DNA of 36,279 bases from Cudoniella acicularis (GCA_013054445.1 JAAMPI010000474.1:1-36279), one strand, 5' to 3'. Shown: positions 20,821 through 32,312, numbered from the stretch's first letter. Notes: generated by a model from the sequence alone, not told the origin. Translations and numbers: made by a program.

Positions 20821-22816
20821 GTGGTGGATAATTGAAGAGGAAAGAGAAGATGACAGGAAGTGCTTACTCTGCATCCTCAGTAATAGAGAGATCGTCTTTT
20901 GGCCGAGCCGGGTGAGGTCGATTTGTCTGAAGACATTTCTTTGGTCGATTTCGAGGGGAGATGTGGATGTAAATGTGTTGGTTGTCGATTTTAATATTTG
21001 ACGGATAAGTGACAATAGTAAAAAAATCGGTGCTGAATGCTGATGTTGATTGCTTCGCGTGTTGTATTGGATCGTATCGTCTTCTGGTTCCGAGAAAAGA
21101 GAAAAACACGAGTGATCCCCACAAAGATTTATATCTCCCTCCAGCACACATCCAAGCATAGCCAGCCTTCTAAGCGTGACATGGCCAGCAGACAGAAGAT
21201 CACCTGTGTATCAACTGATCAAGTAAATTAAATTATTGAAAAAGTTACAAGTTTTGTTTCATGTCTCAGGGTGTTGCAATACATCATAGCATTAACAGAA
21301 CATATTAAACCTCATATTTCAAGGGCTTTGAGTTCTTTGGTTAAAGCGGGGAGCGTGGCTTTTAGCTTGAGCAGTTTGGATGGAAAAGAGGTGGTTATGT
21401 AGAGGTGTGGAAGCGGAAGCTCCCGTTACGTTAGCTACGTGCATGAGTGTTCTGATTTGGGAGGCTGATCATACCACTTGTGCATGATTGTCTACAAGTT
21501 GAAGCAAGATTGTCATACAACGAATTGGCGTTTGGGTCTTATGACAGAGTGCATTTTTGGAGCAGGCCGTAGGAAGGGAAGGTGGTCTTGTGGTCGTTGA
21601 ACTCTGGGTCGGCTCGGTGGAAGTTGCCAAGTTAGTGTTTGATCTTGCTTTATGACATGGATTGAGGGTCGCTCGGTGATGCGAGATCATACATAGAGCC
21701 TCAGATTTGAAGTGATAAAATGAGAAAAGTAAAATTAACCACTGTAATAAAAATTGATAAAGCGATTTTTTGGAAGCTTGAGAGAGTGGCGGGGTGTGGA
21801 AAAAAAAAATGTTTCGGAACACAGAAACCAGCTGAAATGACCCTTCTATTGATATATTTTTAAAGTCGGAGCATTAAGACATCAACACTAGCTTTAGTTC
21901 ACAAGCAATGGATACATACAAGAGGAAATAATAAAAACATTGGTTGTGATAGTCACGTATAGGCATAACCTCATTTCGCTCCAGAAAGGACTCGCCTCGC
22001 TGACTGGGTCAAATCTTTGTCGCCCTTGTTTCAATGTCTTGCGCCACTTGAAGCAGACGACGCAGAACATCAAACGCCTAACACAATGACAGAAAATGCA
22101 TGGAAATTGATCGAATTGACCTTGAGAACGTCACGAGTCGCGATTCTAGCAACTTCGACCAGTTGTTGCGGCCTCAATGTTCCTCTTATTCCACTCATCT
22201 TCTCCCCGCCAGCCCTGGACCTCCCGCGTAACCCAACATTACACCAGTTAAGTGCGTGGCTGCGCGTGGCTGAAGAGGTCACGAAATAATAGATTTTGAG
22301 GCACAGTACATTCAATTGGCCAAGGATGCTCGACACGCGCCTCCTCGACCCCAAAGGAGACCTCATGGTTACATGATCGGCCTCGGTGTTTCCGTCAAAG
22401 GCATTCTTGTGTGATACAGTACCAGATAGTACGCGATTTAGCCTTGCTAGTTCGCCAACGAAGGGGCAAGTTCGAGAATTCACCTGAATAATAGTATTGA
22501 TGTTTTGGAGATTGTAGTATGAGGGTGCTGATCGGCTGTGAAAGGAAGATAAACAACAAAACTTTCACTGCACACATTCCAAGGAAGTCGTGAATTCACC
22601 GCCTTCGCGACTTTAGAGGCAAAATACGCTTACTGAACGCGTTGGGACTCTCTCTTGGAGCATAAAAGCTCGCTCTCAGACAGACTTACAACGCTACCTG
22701 ATCTGCCTGCACGATCAAGACTCCACATCTGCCACCTTTGAAAAGCACACCTGTCTCCAGAAAGGGAAGAGAACTTAGAAAAATAAACTCAGAAACAAGA
22801 AACAACAAACAACAAC
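20821..22816. other. intergenic, no supported gene
   Basis: This holds the 5' region of the RS-rich gene and the promoter of the RNase III-like gene, including an A-rich 5' leader just before 22817. Open frames at 21469-21822 and 22070-22483 (minus) have no recognisable motif. A spliced gene between 22000 and 22500 cannot be excluded. Confidence 0.35.
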
Positions 22817-23332
22817 ATGGTTTTCTCACAGGGATACCTCAGAGAGAACATCATCGTCCCTCAAGTCGAAGAGCTCATCGGCTATAAATTCAACAACAAA
22901 AAATACTGCTGGGAAGCACTACAAGCCAAGGGAACAAATGGATATCTGCTAGGCAATAAGCGACTTGCCCTGTTGGGTGATGCGATTCTGCGGTACAGGC
23001 TCATCAAGGCTTGGTATCCGACTGGTTCCAGCACTGGTCTGTAGCGTGCGAATAGAAACCTTAGGGCATCTGGTTGCTGACGGGTTGCAGAGGCGTGCCA
23101 GAATATGGTGTCCAAGAGTGTGCTGAATACTCGACTCGGCATTTTGGGAAAACAGATTGGTTTGGATAACTTCATCTGTACGAACCCTTCACAAAAAGGA
23201 AATGTCCAGGATTCTCAGGTTGCCGATGCGATGGAAGCCTTGGTGGGTGCTGTTGATGAGGATGGTGGAGAGAAGGCACTGGATGTTGTGATGGCAAGAT
23301 TGGGTGTTGTCTCTTCTTCCATCAGTAAATGA
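22817..23332 (+). CDS. mini RNase III-fold protein with altered catalytic signature
   Basis: Two exons, 22817-23036 and 23091-23332, with a 54-nt intron containing GCTGAC, give 153 residues: one RNase III endonuclease domain and no dsRNA-binding domain. The N-terminal helix VPQVEELIGYKFNNKKYCWEAL matches the family. The nine-residue signature reads NKRLALLGDA (47-56) instead of (N)ERLEFLGD(A/S): the first acidic residue is Lys and the second is Ala; only Asp55 is kept. The second pair is retained in VADAMEALVGAV (Asp and Glu). It therefore keeps three of the metal-site acids at most and may bind rather than cut RNA, like the non-catalytic RNase III folds of mitochondrial ribosomal proteins. 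Cellular location is not evident. The ATG sits in an A/C-rich leader, a good fungal context. Confidence 0.8.
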
Positions 23333-24166
23333 ATAGGAAGTAGCGACATACGGCATGCCCAGTTCTAGTGGCGCGGCCTTGCAGGGGACAGGCGTATGGA
23401 ATGAATTTTGAGCATCCTGAAATTGATAACCTAAGCTGTTACCCGTAAAGTGGACTTGAAAACTTGTCCGTCGGAGCTTTGAATCTGTCCATTTTTTTGG
23501 TCTTGGATTCTTGCCTATTGTTGACTTGAGGGACGAAAGGGGAAAAGCCGAAATATGAATGAAATGTAAATAAAATACAAACGAGCCATGAAATGAGGGA
23601 TCCTCTAATAGAATGCGCCAAGTAAAGGATTTGTGCTTGAATTTTCCATTTCGGACTTGATTGCGAAAATTTGACAGCTCATTAGTCTCTCATGGGACAC
23701 TGAGCCCAGTCTGGACTGTCGGCTTATTAGGGCGGGATGGAAGAAGGCGTGGATTGATTTTCCGTAGGGATGGTCGCCCGGAAGCTGGTGATAGTTTCTA
23801 GAACTGGCCAGTTCAAAGGCATTGATGGCGAAGAGAAGAAATTGAAGATGAAGGAGATTGGAACTTGGACGAAAAAGTCATGAGAGGGGGAGAGAGAGAT
23901 TGGCGCCGGAAATACATCGGCTAAATCTCCTTTTCGTTAGCTCTCTGGTCTGCCGCCGAGCGCAAATCTCCCCCCTTTTCTACGCAGCAAACCTGATTCG
24001 CCGCATGTCAATAGAATCTCTTCAATCCGGGGTCTAGGGAAGTTGAAATTGCAGCAATTCAGCCTGCAACTGCCGATACTTGCGCCTTTCACCGGTTCAT
24101 CCTCTCCCACCCGCACCGCCTTGCGATCCAGTCTTGATTCGCCCTTGCGCGCAGCCAGGTGGCACC
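23333..24166. other. intergenic, nothing recognised
   Basis: Terminator region of the RNase III-like gene and promoter of the ankyrin gene. A single TTGACAGC site lies at 23671-23678. No coding signal. Confidence 0.4.
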
Positions 24167-24829
24167 ATGGCAGAGCTAGACGAACAGCCAAACCCCCTCC
24201 TGCTAGCAGCAGACAATTCTCCTGAACTTTTACCCCTCCTTCGATCCAACCCCTCACTTGCGTCAGCGCAGGATGAGCACGGCTATTCCCTTATGCATGC
24301 CGCTTCATCTTACAACCGTCTAGAGCTCCTCGGAGCCCTAGTCAACGAATTCGATGTCGATGTCGACTTGAAAGACGAGGATGGCGAGACCGCATTGTTT
24401 GTTACAGAAACCGTTGATTGTGCGAAGTTCTTGGTTGAAGACCTGCATGCGGACATGTTCGTGGTTGGAAACGGTGGACAAACTGCTAGGGAAAAGATAT
24501 CGGAGGAGAACGATTTTCCAGAGGTCGCTGTATATTTGCGAATGAAGGAATTAGAAGCTGGCGTCGTCAATGGCGTCGGAGAGGGATCAACAACAAATGG
24601 CACCCGTCCCCCTCCTTTGCCTGAAGGCGTTCGCGTTAACCTAGAAATGATGAATCCAGAGGAGGCTGGAGAAGTCGTTGACCCAGAGTTTCGGCGAAGA
24701 ATTCAGGAGCTAGCTGAACGAGATGACTATGAGGAAGAGGGCGGTCAGGATGCGCTGAGACAACTAGTTGGTGATGCTATCAGAGGCGACATAGGTCAGC
24801 AAAGAGAGGTGCGCAGGAGGACTGGTTAA
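24167..24829 (+). CDS. small ankyrin-repeat protein (SPAP16F5.05c/Yar1-like)
   Basis: Single exon of 220 residues from ATG 24167 (context CACCATGGC, better than the in-frame ATG at 24080). Two ankyrin repeats occupy about residues 20-115: DEHGYSLMHAASSYNRLELL and the DEDGETALFVTETVDCAKFL block. A third half-repeat (GGQTAREKI) follows. The C-terminal half is acidic and charged (PEEAGEVVDPEF.RRIQELAERDDYEEEGG) and carries an LRQLVGDAIR helix. The order NPLLLAADN..LLPLLRSNPSLAS at the start matches the fungal ankyrin family around S. pombe P16F5.05c, related in size and layout to yeast Yar1, a chaperone of ribosomal protein uS3. A ribosome-related role is family knowledge and not visible here. 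Its stop is 15 bp from the Rpp40 stop, so the two genes converge with almost no spacer. Confidence 0.85.
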   Translation: MAELDEQPNPLLLAADNSPELLPLLRSNPSLASAQDEHGYSLMHAASSYNRLELLGALVNEFDVDVDLKDEDGETALFVTETVDCAKFLVEDLHADMFVVGNGGQTAREKISEENDFPEVAVYLRMKELEAGVVNGVGEGSTTNGTRPPPLPEGVRVNLEMMNPEEAGEVVDPEFRRRIQELAERDDYEEEGGQDALRQLVGDAIRGDIGQQREVRRRTG

Positions 24830-24843
24830 TTCGCACATACCGT

Positions 24844-26150
24844 CTACGCTATCTCCCACAGCACATACTCGTTTGGAGCATCCGGGACCCTTAATATGGT
24901 ACAGTTCTTACTTCCCCCTGTCCAACCTTCGCCAAAACTAACCACAGAATAAGCAAACCAGGATTCTCGCGGAATGGACAGCAGAACATCTACAAACTTC
25001 CTATGAGCCCACAATGGAGTTAGCAACCCCTGCCATGTAACTTTGACCAGTGTAGCGCTCGACATTGAATCGCCTGGTGGAACATATCGAGAGATAAAAG
25101 GATCAATTTTGTCGTCTGATTTCACGCGAGGACTTTCCAGCAATACCAAAGCTAGCCACTCGTGGAGTTCTGTTGCGAAGTCCTCGAAATCGAAACCATA
25201 TGTTTCATCAATCTCTGGAGGTGGTTTGAGAGTCGGCATGCTAACATTGATGTGTTCTTGAATTTTGAAGGAAGCGGACTTTTTTATGGGAAAGTGCGCG
25301 TCCAATGGTTCAGGAATTACGGCTGTTTCCAAGTCAGCATACCAACACAAATTTGATCAAGCTTTCTCACCTGTTGTTCCCAAATCGTGGAATAGCCACG
25401 TGACCGGTGTTGTGAGAACATTCTTGAAGGCGTAAACGATCCGATCGAACCCTTTTTTGCCATGCAGCATTGACGGGAGTCGCAGATTAATTTCAACAAC
25501 TATTTAGTGTCAGCGGGTATTGAAGAAGGGCGAAATGGTGAGAACTCTTACTCCATCGTGGTTTTGTTCCACGCTTCCCCTTCACACCCTCTGGCTTTCC
25601 TACTAGACCAGCGCGCTCATAACTTTCCTTGTCTAAATGCAATGTCAAGATTCCTGAGAACTTTAGTATGTGGTCGCAAAAATTATTTGTTCTCTACCCT
25701 ACCTTCTCTTAGTGTGTAGACATTATCGACACCAGAGATACCCTCCGAGAGCATCAAAACGTTTCCTTTAATACGATGAGTATTCGTAATTGCATCGCCA
25801 TGAAAGGTTTAATACCTCGTTTAATGTATTCATTGAAGAACTCCCCTTCCACGAGGGCCTTTAGAGGTAAAATAACGCGACTGTAAGCCGGTTTTACTGC
25901 TGCTTCGAGAAAGTCTGTTTTGATGATTTCGTAAATTTCCTGGGGAAGTAATAGTTCGACCTATCAAAATCGGTCAATATTTGAGCAATCATTTGAAGCA
26001 ATCAATTACCTTCTGAACGAAATGGTGGTCTAGAATCGCAGCAAATGGTTTTCGTTTGGTGGGAGGCTGTTTTGGATCTAAATGACCCATCACACCGTGC
26101 GTGACCGAGCATTTCTGCTCGTTTTTCGTGCCCTCAGGAAAACCTAGCAT
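24844..26150 (-). CDS. RNase P/RNase MRP 40-kDa subunit homologue (Rpp40)
   Basis: Six exons, 26150-26010, 25960-25816, 25765-25703, 25653-25552, 25499-25371 and 25322-24844, with five introns of 48-52 nt; all join in frame to 352 residues, close to human RPP40. The N terminus reads MLGFPEG..KCSVTHGVMGHLDPKQP, then VELLLPQEIYEII, ALVEGEFFNEYIK and SEGISGVDNVYTL. Then come LTLHLDKESYERAGLVGK, KPRWIVEINLR with KKGFDRIVYAFKNVL and TWLFHDLG, and FDFEDFATELHEWLALVLLES, which is strongly Rpp40-like. Next come DPFISRYVPP and VTWQGLLTPLW, the domain end. The product is a protein subunit of the nuclear RNase P/MRP ribonucleoprotein, which removes tRNA 5' leaders. I chose ATG 26150; an upstream in-frame ATG at 26186 would add 12 residues without family support. 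Confidence 0.9.
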
Positions 26151-26401
26151 TTTGCGATTGTTGATGTGCTTGTTGCTCGGTCGCACTTGTGAAGATGTGA
26201 AATTTAGTGCTAAATCTGGGTCTGCTCGAAGTGGTTTAGCTCCTAGAACTAACAGGGATCCTCAGAACCGAGCCTAAGAGATTAAGTGTTCCACAGCGAC
26301 AACTTTGAACTTTTCAAAATACCTTGAAAATATCATCACCGAGGACAACAACTCCATGGATCAGAATATATCCTTGCGATTGTGAAAATTTTCTGTTAAC
26401 C
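26151..26401. promoter_or_regulatory. shared upstream region of Rpp40 and Trm11
   Basis: The two divergent start codons are 251 bp apart, so the promoters overlap. The segment is mixed AT/GC and has no TATA box at a fixed distance. If Trm11 starts at 26324 instead, only 173 bp remain. Confidence 0.6.
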
Positions 26402-27861
26402 ATGGAATACATGATCAGATTTACACAGGTACATGAGACCTTCCGTTTAGCAGAGATTCAAGCTCTCGCTGTCCTGGAGGAAATCAACCTGGAAATTCTT
26501 TCTTACAGTCCAAGTGTAAGTGTAGCTTCACCTTTGACTCGGTATCTTGCTCACGTTGAAAAGTCTCCATTCTGCATCGTGAACATTTCCTCTGAAGAGG
26601 CCGCCATTAGGCTGGTCAAGAGAAGCATACTTGCCAAGGCTATCTACGAAGTTTGGGGCAGCGGCTCATCGTATGAAGACCTTCATGACAATGTCCGAGG
26701 AATCTCCCAGCATCTATGGCCTCTTTACAAAGACTCTTCTTTCAAATTTTCAGTCGATTCTTTTCAAGGCTCTCGGTCAACTACTGAGCAGAAAAAGATC
26801 ATCGAAGGCTTCCGATTTCTTGGGTTCGAGGGTCCTATCAAGATGAAAGGCGCAGAGCAAGATTTTTGTGTCTTGGAAGAGTGGCAATTTGATGCTGCTG
26901 CCCTAGGTGTTCACGAGCCGCAAGCAGTGCACCTAGGAAGATTTCTGAGCTCGAGTCAGAGAGAAATTATTGGCAAGTATGACCTCAAAAAGCGGAAGTA
27001 CATTTGCACTACTTCGATGGATGCGGAACTTGCACTCATCACAGCCAACATTACCTTGGCTGCGCCAGGAAAGCTCTTCTACGATCCCTTCGTCGGATCA
27101 GGTAGTTTTCCCGTTGCTTGTGCACATTTTGGTGCTCTAGCCTTTGGCAGTGATATAGATGGACGTAGCATTAGGGGAAAGGGCAAGTCGAGCCTATTTT
27201 CGAACTTTGTTCAATATGATCTTACCAATCAATTTGGCGATAGCTTCGTGGCTGATCTGACGAACACCCCTTTGAGAACAGCAAGGCTCTTTGATGGCAT
27301 TGTGTGTGATCCACCTTATGGCGTTCGCGAAGGCCTAAAAGTTCTCGGAAGTAGGGATCCAACGAAGGGGAAGGAGCCAATATTTAAAGATGGAAAAGCT
27401 CATCATACGTAAGTACATTGGATAATTTTTTGTGGTCTAAACTAATTCAATTCCAGTGAAGAAGGATATATTCCTCCAAAACGACCATACAGCTTCTTGG
27501 CCATGCTGGATGATATTCTGGAATTTGCTTCTGTATCGTTGGTGGATGAAGGTCGACTGTCCTTCTGGATGCCAACTTCAAACGATCAAGATCAAGAGAT
27601 TCAAATACCCCAACACTCATGTCTCCAAATCACAAGCGTTTGCACACAAACTTTTAATCGATGTAAGGATTCCTATGCATATGAGGTCTATGCTAACAAC
27701 TTGAAGGGTCAAGAAGACTTATCACTTATAGACGAATTCCGGATGCCGAGGTTGTGATTGGAGTCACCAAGGAAAAGGTGAAGCAAAATGGCGTGAGTGC
27801 AGATGAACTCAATCCTTTCAGGAAGGGATATTTTCAAGGCTTCAAAGCAGCTTTTAGGTGA
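26402..27861 (+). CDS. TRM11: tRNA (guanine(10)-N2)-methyltransferase catalytic subunit, Trm11-like
   Basis: Three exons, 26402-27408, 27457-27662 and 27707-27861, with introns of 48 and 44 nt; all join in frame to 455 residues, in the usual Trm11 range. The N-terminal THUMP-related part starts MEYMIRFTQVHETFRLAEIQ and contains VKRSILAKAIYEVWG, both typical. The SAM-binding motif is DPFVGSG (228-234), followed by SDIDGR. The catalytic motif is CDPPYGVREG (302 onward), the D/N-PPY signature of N2-guanine methyltransferases. Exon 2 gives EEGYIPPKRPYSFLAMLDDILEF, and the last exon WSRRLITYRRIPDAEVV and FRKGYFQGFKAAFR, the conserved C terminus. It acts in the cytoplasm with Trm112 to make m2G10 in tRNA. 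ATG 26402 aligns with the family start; ATG 26324 would add 26 residues of no similarity. Confidence 0.93.
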
Positions 27862-29021
27862 GACTGCGGCCTAGAATTGATTGACTGGATACAAATGCCA
27901 CCCTATATCGGAAGCGAAACGCAATTCTAGCAATCTTCATTCAAATTACTCCACCGATTCCACTGTACCGACAAATTCATCACATCGTTCCTCCTAAAAC
28001 GTTGTATCGCCTAAACGATACACCAAAATCGATAGACTCAATTCCACAAAGGGCCCCAGTCACTCAGATGACGCGAATTCGGTAGCTTCTGGCTTCGAAT
28101 GATGTTTAAACCGAGTCCTCACGGTTGGTTTTACTAGCTTTTTCGATGACTGCTTTAATTAGCATATTGTGGTTGGATTCCCATACAAGAAGACGAATCG
28201 GAGAAAAGAAAAAACAAATTGGGCAAAAAATCACAAAACATACATTCGCGAAGGAGTCTGTGGTTTTGATGTCCCTTGACAAGCGACCAAATTTCGATGA
28301 GGAATCCAGTAAGGCCAAAGATGCAGCCAATTACGAGTTCGACGACGGAAAGCTCCATGATTTTTCTGCTGCGGGTATTAGATTATATGTTGGAGATGGG
28401 ACTTGAAGATATTGGATGATCGATTGGAGAACTTGGTTGGTGGTTGAACAAATCCAGGAGAGATCTATGATCTCTTTATATTCATCCATCTTCAGGTTTC
28501 TTCAACTCCAACTTCTACTTCCACCAGAGTCCAATCCAGGTGTAGTGAATGTTGAAGTCAAAATCGAAGTTAAAGAATCAACAATTTTGAGCCGATCGAC
28601 TTTGAAAATAAATTGGGTAACCGCAATTGAAATGAAGACTGAAGTGAAGTTGGCCTGTGCGCTTAGTGGTTGTGCGGATTTCAACATCAATTCCTCAGTC
28701 TAACAACCCTGCCAGGTGGAGGCAGGGATGAGCCGCGACTTTTTTTTTTTGGAGAAAAAATGATACTCCTGGATCAGATAAAAATTCGTAAAATCCGTTC
28801 AATCACAGTTCTAGGATGCTTATTGAGGCTAGCTTAGTTGGACATATTCGGAAGTTTGGGGTAAGCTTACTTCCAACTCATTCGATCACTAATTAGTAAT
28901 CACTGATTCACATCTCATTGTACTTCCAATATCAGAATCTTTTTCTTCACGACACTGATTTCTATCAAGCCCCCTCAAGATAAAGTTTAGCCCTTCGTCA
29001 TCGCAATAAAACGCGCGCATC
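27862..29021. other. intergenic with short open frames, none supported
   Basis: Frames at 28125-28406 and 28416-28703 (plus) and 28155-28358 (minus) have no motif. A 7-bp stem (CCCTGCC/GGCAGGG, 28709-28729) precedes a T-run near 28741-28750 and may be a transcript end. The last 100 bp carry the AT-to-CA leader of the hydrolase gene. Confidence 0.35.
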
Positions 29022-30207
29022 ATGCCTCACGGGTTTGCAGTCACGGAGCATACAATTCCATGTCAACACATCCGAGAATATCCGGATGCCACCAAGGACG
29101 AAGTCGCAACATTATATCTTGCAATAAAAGAGTACAGACCTTTAGACAATATCGATGCCGAACCTGGGTCAATCACTATTATTGCGAGTCATGCCAATGG
29201 TTTCCCAAAGGTCGTCACTTACCGCAGCCCATGCGCTTACTATTCGCTGACCTGAACCTTTCAGGAAATGTATGAGCCATTATGGGAAGACCTTCTTCGT
29301 TCATGTACCTTTAAAATCCGAGCCATATGGTTTGCGGATTGTTCTCACCAAGGCACTAGTGGAGTTTTGAATGAGAATGTGCAAGGCGACGATCGTCAGT
29401 CAAAATTCCCTCTCACCTAATTTTATTTTCAATATCATTTCTAACTCTCTTCAGCATCTTGGTTCGACCATTCTCGAGATCTTCTCTACATGGTAAATCA
29501 TTTCCGACAGTGCATGATTCAACCAATTTTCGGCATCGGACACAGCATGGGGGCTGCTCAACTGTTTGGTGCCCAACTGCTATCTGTGCCGCAAAAGAGC
29601 TAAACATTACAGGGTTCACCTTTCTCACCTCCACCCTCGCCTGTTCCATGGACTTGCTCTCATCGAGCCTGTGATCCAAGGAGTTACACCAAAAGGACCC
29701 AATGCAGCCATGTTCACCAGCTATCGCGCGGATCTCTGGCCCTCCCGGTCGAAAGCCGAAATGGCCTTTAAGAAGAACCCATTTTTCGAAATACTAGATC
29801 CTCGTGCGCTTAGCAAGTATATCGAATATGGCTTGCGTGAAGTGCCAACGGCAATCTACCCAATCTCAGGAGCCAATGCAGTGCCCGAGGGCTCTGTGAC
29901 CCTCACGACGACTAAACACCAAGAGGCATGGTCATATCTCCGCTCAAACTTTGCACCACTACCATTAAAAAATTCGATAGATCCTAATGAGGACCGTTTA
30001 CTTTCTCCGGATATTGATCTAGAGGAAGACGGAAAACTCATGTTTGCGTGTCCTGAGGCAATGCTCACCTTGCAAAACCTGCCCCTCTTACGCCCTTCAG
30101 TTATATGGATCTACGGCGCTGATAGTCCCATCAACGTTCATTCTTTACGAGAAGAAAAAGCTGAAAATTACGGGTACGGGGACTGGAGGAAGTGGCGGGG
30201 AAACTGA
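29022..30207 (+). CDS. alpha/beta hydrolase, probably frameshifted near its C terminus
   Basis: Four exons, 29022-29210, 29265-29394, 29455-29563 and 29613-30207, with introns of 54, 60 and 49 nt; 340 codons. The start [20 protein letters not shown], the oxyanion segment [15 protein letters not shown], the GTSG stretch and the nucleophile elbow [11 protein letters not shown] (Ser) match the fungal alpha/beta hydrolase family that includes peroxisomal Lpx1-like lipases and the hydrolases of some secondary-metabolite clusters. The cap part ([36 protein letters not shown]) follows, then WIYGADSP. About 15 codons later the frame ends in a low-complexity run. In the +1 frame a Gly/Thr/Ser-rich GTGTGGSGG segment followed by VKEVVL resembles the family's penultimate strand, but no clear GH..PFE catalytic His follows. 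The hydrolytic role is likely only if the C terminus is intact elsewhere. No PTS1. Confidence 0.75.
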
Positions 30208-31168
30208 GGGGAAGGTTAAAGAGGTTGTGTTGGGTCGGTGTGAAGTTGGATGAGCCGGTGGGAAGAAATGATGGGAGTTTGGGGGGGAAGAGGTATTGGG
30301 GGAAGGAGGGTGATGGGAAATATGGGGTTTTTGTTAGGCCTGAGAGGGTTGAGGTGGGGAGTTTTCCAGTGTTGGATGATTTGGAGGATATGGAGGAGTT
30401 GTGAGGGCTTTCCTTTACTCGCAGTGCCTGTGTGATGCTGCACTGAGGTATTGGAGAAAATAGAGCTATGATGATGAGATGCGCGATGACAGGGAAAGCG
30501 AAATTCAAGGAAGGCTACGAAGACGATAAGAAATTGACAAACTGAGATTACAGATACAGATCCCTACCTACCTTTCAAACAAGTGATGTTGTTATAAATT
30601 TTGTGCAGAACTTACTTGCCAACTTCTATTCTCCGCAAGCCAAGTGGCTAGCTATCCTTCTCTCCTCTTTCTCAAGTATAAAACCCCTCTTTCCAAATCG
30701 AAGTCTCGAAAGCTCTGCAATGCGATGCAAATAGGAAAAGAGGCTGCATGACATATGGAGATTGCGTTTTAGTGATTTGAGGCTTTCGTGTGCGGGGTTG
30801 GTTGGGGAGTTTGAATTTAGTGGCGCTGTTCGTGCTTTTGACAGCTGTTTTTCTGTGATCATGGGCGGGGGGCATGGGCGTGGAAGGGTGAGGGTGAGGG
30901 CGGTTTGGGTTTGGCAACAGAAGAAGGCGTAACAGTGGGAGATGTTGCTGTCAATCGTTTTCAAACGTATACTCTCTTCTTTTAAGTTGAATATCGAATT
31001 GTATACAAAATTTTCGTATCGAGCGGTTTTCTTTTCTACTGAAAATCAATGATATTACTGAATGTATGTATATGACCAGGACAAGTGTCAACGTCCCCGA
31101 GAACTCACCGTCGTATGTTCTGCGGTGTATACGTCTCCCCATATGCATGTATTTCTTCCAAGACGGTT

Positions 31169-31206
31169 ATTGGTGTGGCTTATTGCTCTTGGGGTGGCTT
31201 TTTATA
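31169..31206 (+). promoter_or_regulatory. promoter-like block 1 (ATTGGTGTGG ... GGCTTTTTATA)
   Basis: An inverted CCAAT box (ATTGG) at 31169 lies 27 bp before a GGCTTTTTATAA stretch. The same two elements recur at 31794 and 31841, so this looks like a duplicated promoter. No downstream reading frame is known. Confidence 0.4.
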
Positions 31207-31793
31207 AGTTATTGCTTCTGCGATTTTTGTTGATTTGTTGAGAGGTAGGTATTGCAGTATTGATTAGTTCTTACTTTTAAGAATTTCGAAAAGTTGTACT
31301 CATTCAATTATACCGGCTCGTTTTTGAGGGAATGCTACCTTTTTTTGAGAGAGAGAAAGGAGGCGCTTTAGGGTATAAATTCAAAGATTGGAGGGAGGGG
31401 TAAGGATGCGGCGGCAAAGAGTTCCCACAATTGAACGCATTGGTTTTTTTGGGCCGAGTGGGAAGTGTAGTGGAGTGGAGTGGAGTGGAGTGAAAGTGGG
31501 AGGGGATTGGGAAGTGGGATAGGATGAGAGGTAAGTGGTGGGGTGGTAGTGAGCGAGGGCTTTATGGGTATGGCAGCAGCAAAGTGGTGAGTGACAGCAC
31601 CTGTTTTCACTGTCGATTCTTCTTTTTCTTTTTCGTTTTCTTTTTCTTTTTCTACTAACCCAGGGGATACTTGCCCAATATTTTTTCCTCGGTGGTTTGA
31701 AATACCTGCTGCCTTCTCTCTCTATCGTGAATTCACGGGTGGATTGTAAGGACCAACTCACTATGTGACGGCGGACGTGTTTGCCAATTGAGC

Positions 31794-31851
31794 ATTGGTG
31801 TGGTCTAGGATCGTTGGCTTTTCTTTATGTGTTGTTGCTGGGCTTTTTATA
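31794..31851 (+). promoter_or_regulatory. promoter-like block 2 (ATTGGTGTGG ... GGCTTTTTATA)
   Basis: Second copy of the two elements of the block at 31169, 625-645 bp further on, with 47 bp between them. The exact 10-mer and 11-mer are shared; the rest has diverged. Confidence 0.4.
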
Positions 31852-32312
31852 GGTGATGGTGTGGAGAAGGAGGATTAGGCTTGGATGTTGGGAGATTGAG
31901 CTGTTGAGTTGACATTTGTTAGAAAAGGAGAGTGTTTTCTAATAGTTGCTTGAACTCCAGGAACAAGATTTCTTTTGCGGAGCGACTTGCCTTTCTGTCT
32001 TTGACCCTCTCTCTCCTAACATCAGAACTCAGAGAATCCTCGCTGTTATGGAGTACTCCTTTCCTCGTGTGTATAAAAATCCTTCCCGTAAGTCTGCAGC
32101 TTGAAACTTACTATCTAACAAACACTTACATACGAGGAGGCAGAAATAAGCTGTCTGTAACCTCGTAGTGGCGGTTGCTTGCCTGGATTGTTCCTTGAGT
32201 CTTGATTAGGTGGGTTGAGGAGTTAAAGGTGATGAGAGTTGTTGAAGTGGATAATTTTTCTTGGGTTTGGGAAGGGCATTTAATATTTAGGTTGAGGGAG
32301 TGATGTTTGGGG

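Noticed and set aside
22070..22483. 137-residue minus-strand frame as a gene
   Set aside because: No recognisable motif, membrane segment or splice logic; kept only as a possibility in the interval note.
30131..30508. Minus-strand frame opposite the hydrolase as a secreted protein
   Set aside because: It overlaps coding DNA of the hydrolase and is low in complexity (Pro/Ser), a shadow frame.
31381..31761. Lys/Arg-rich minus-strand frame as a nuclear protein
   Set aside because: The KRKR run is the translation of a CTTTTT-type low-complexity tract; no other coding feature.
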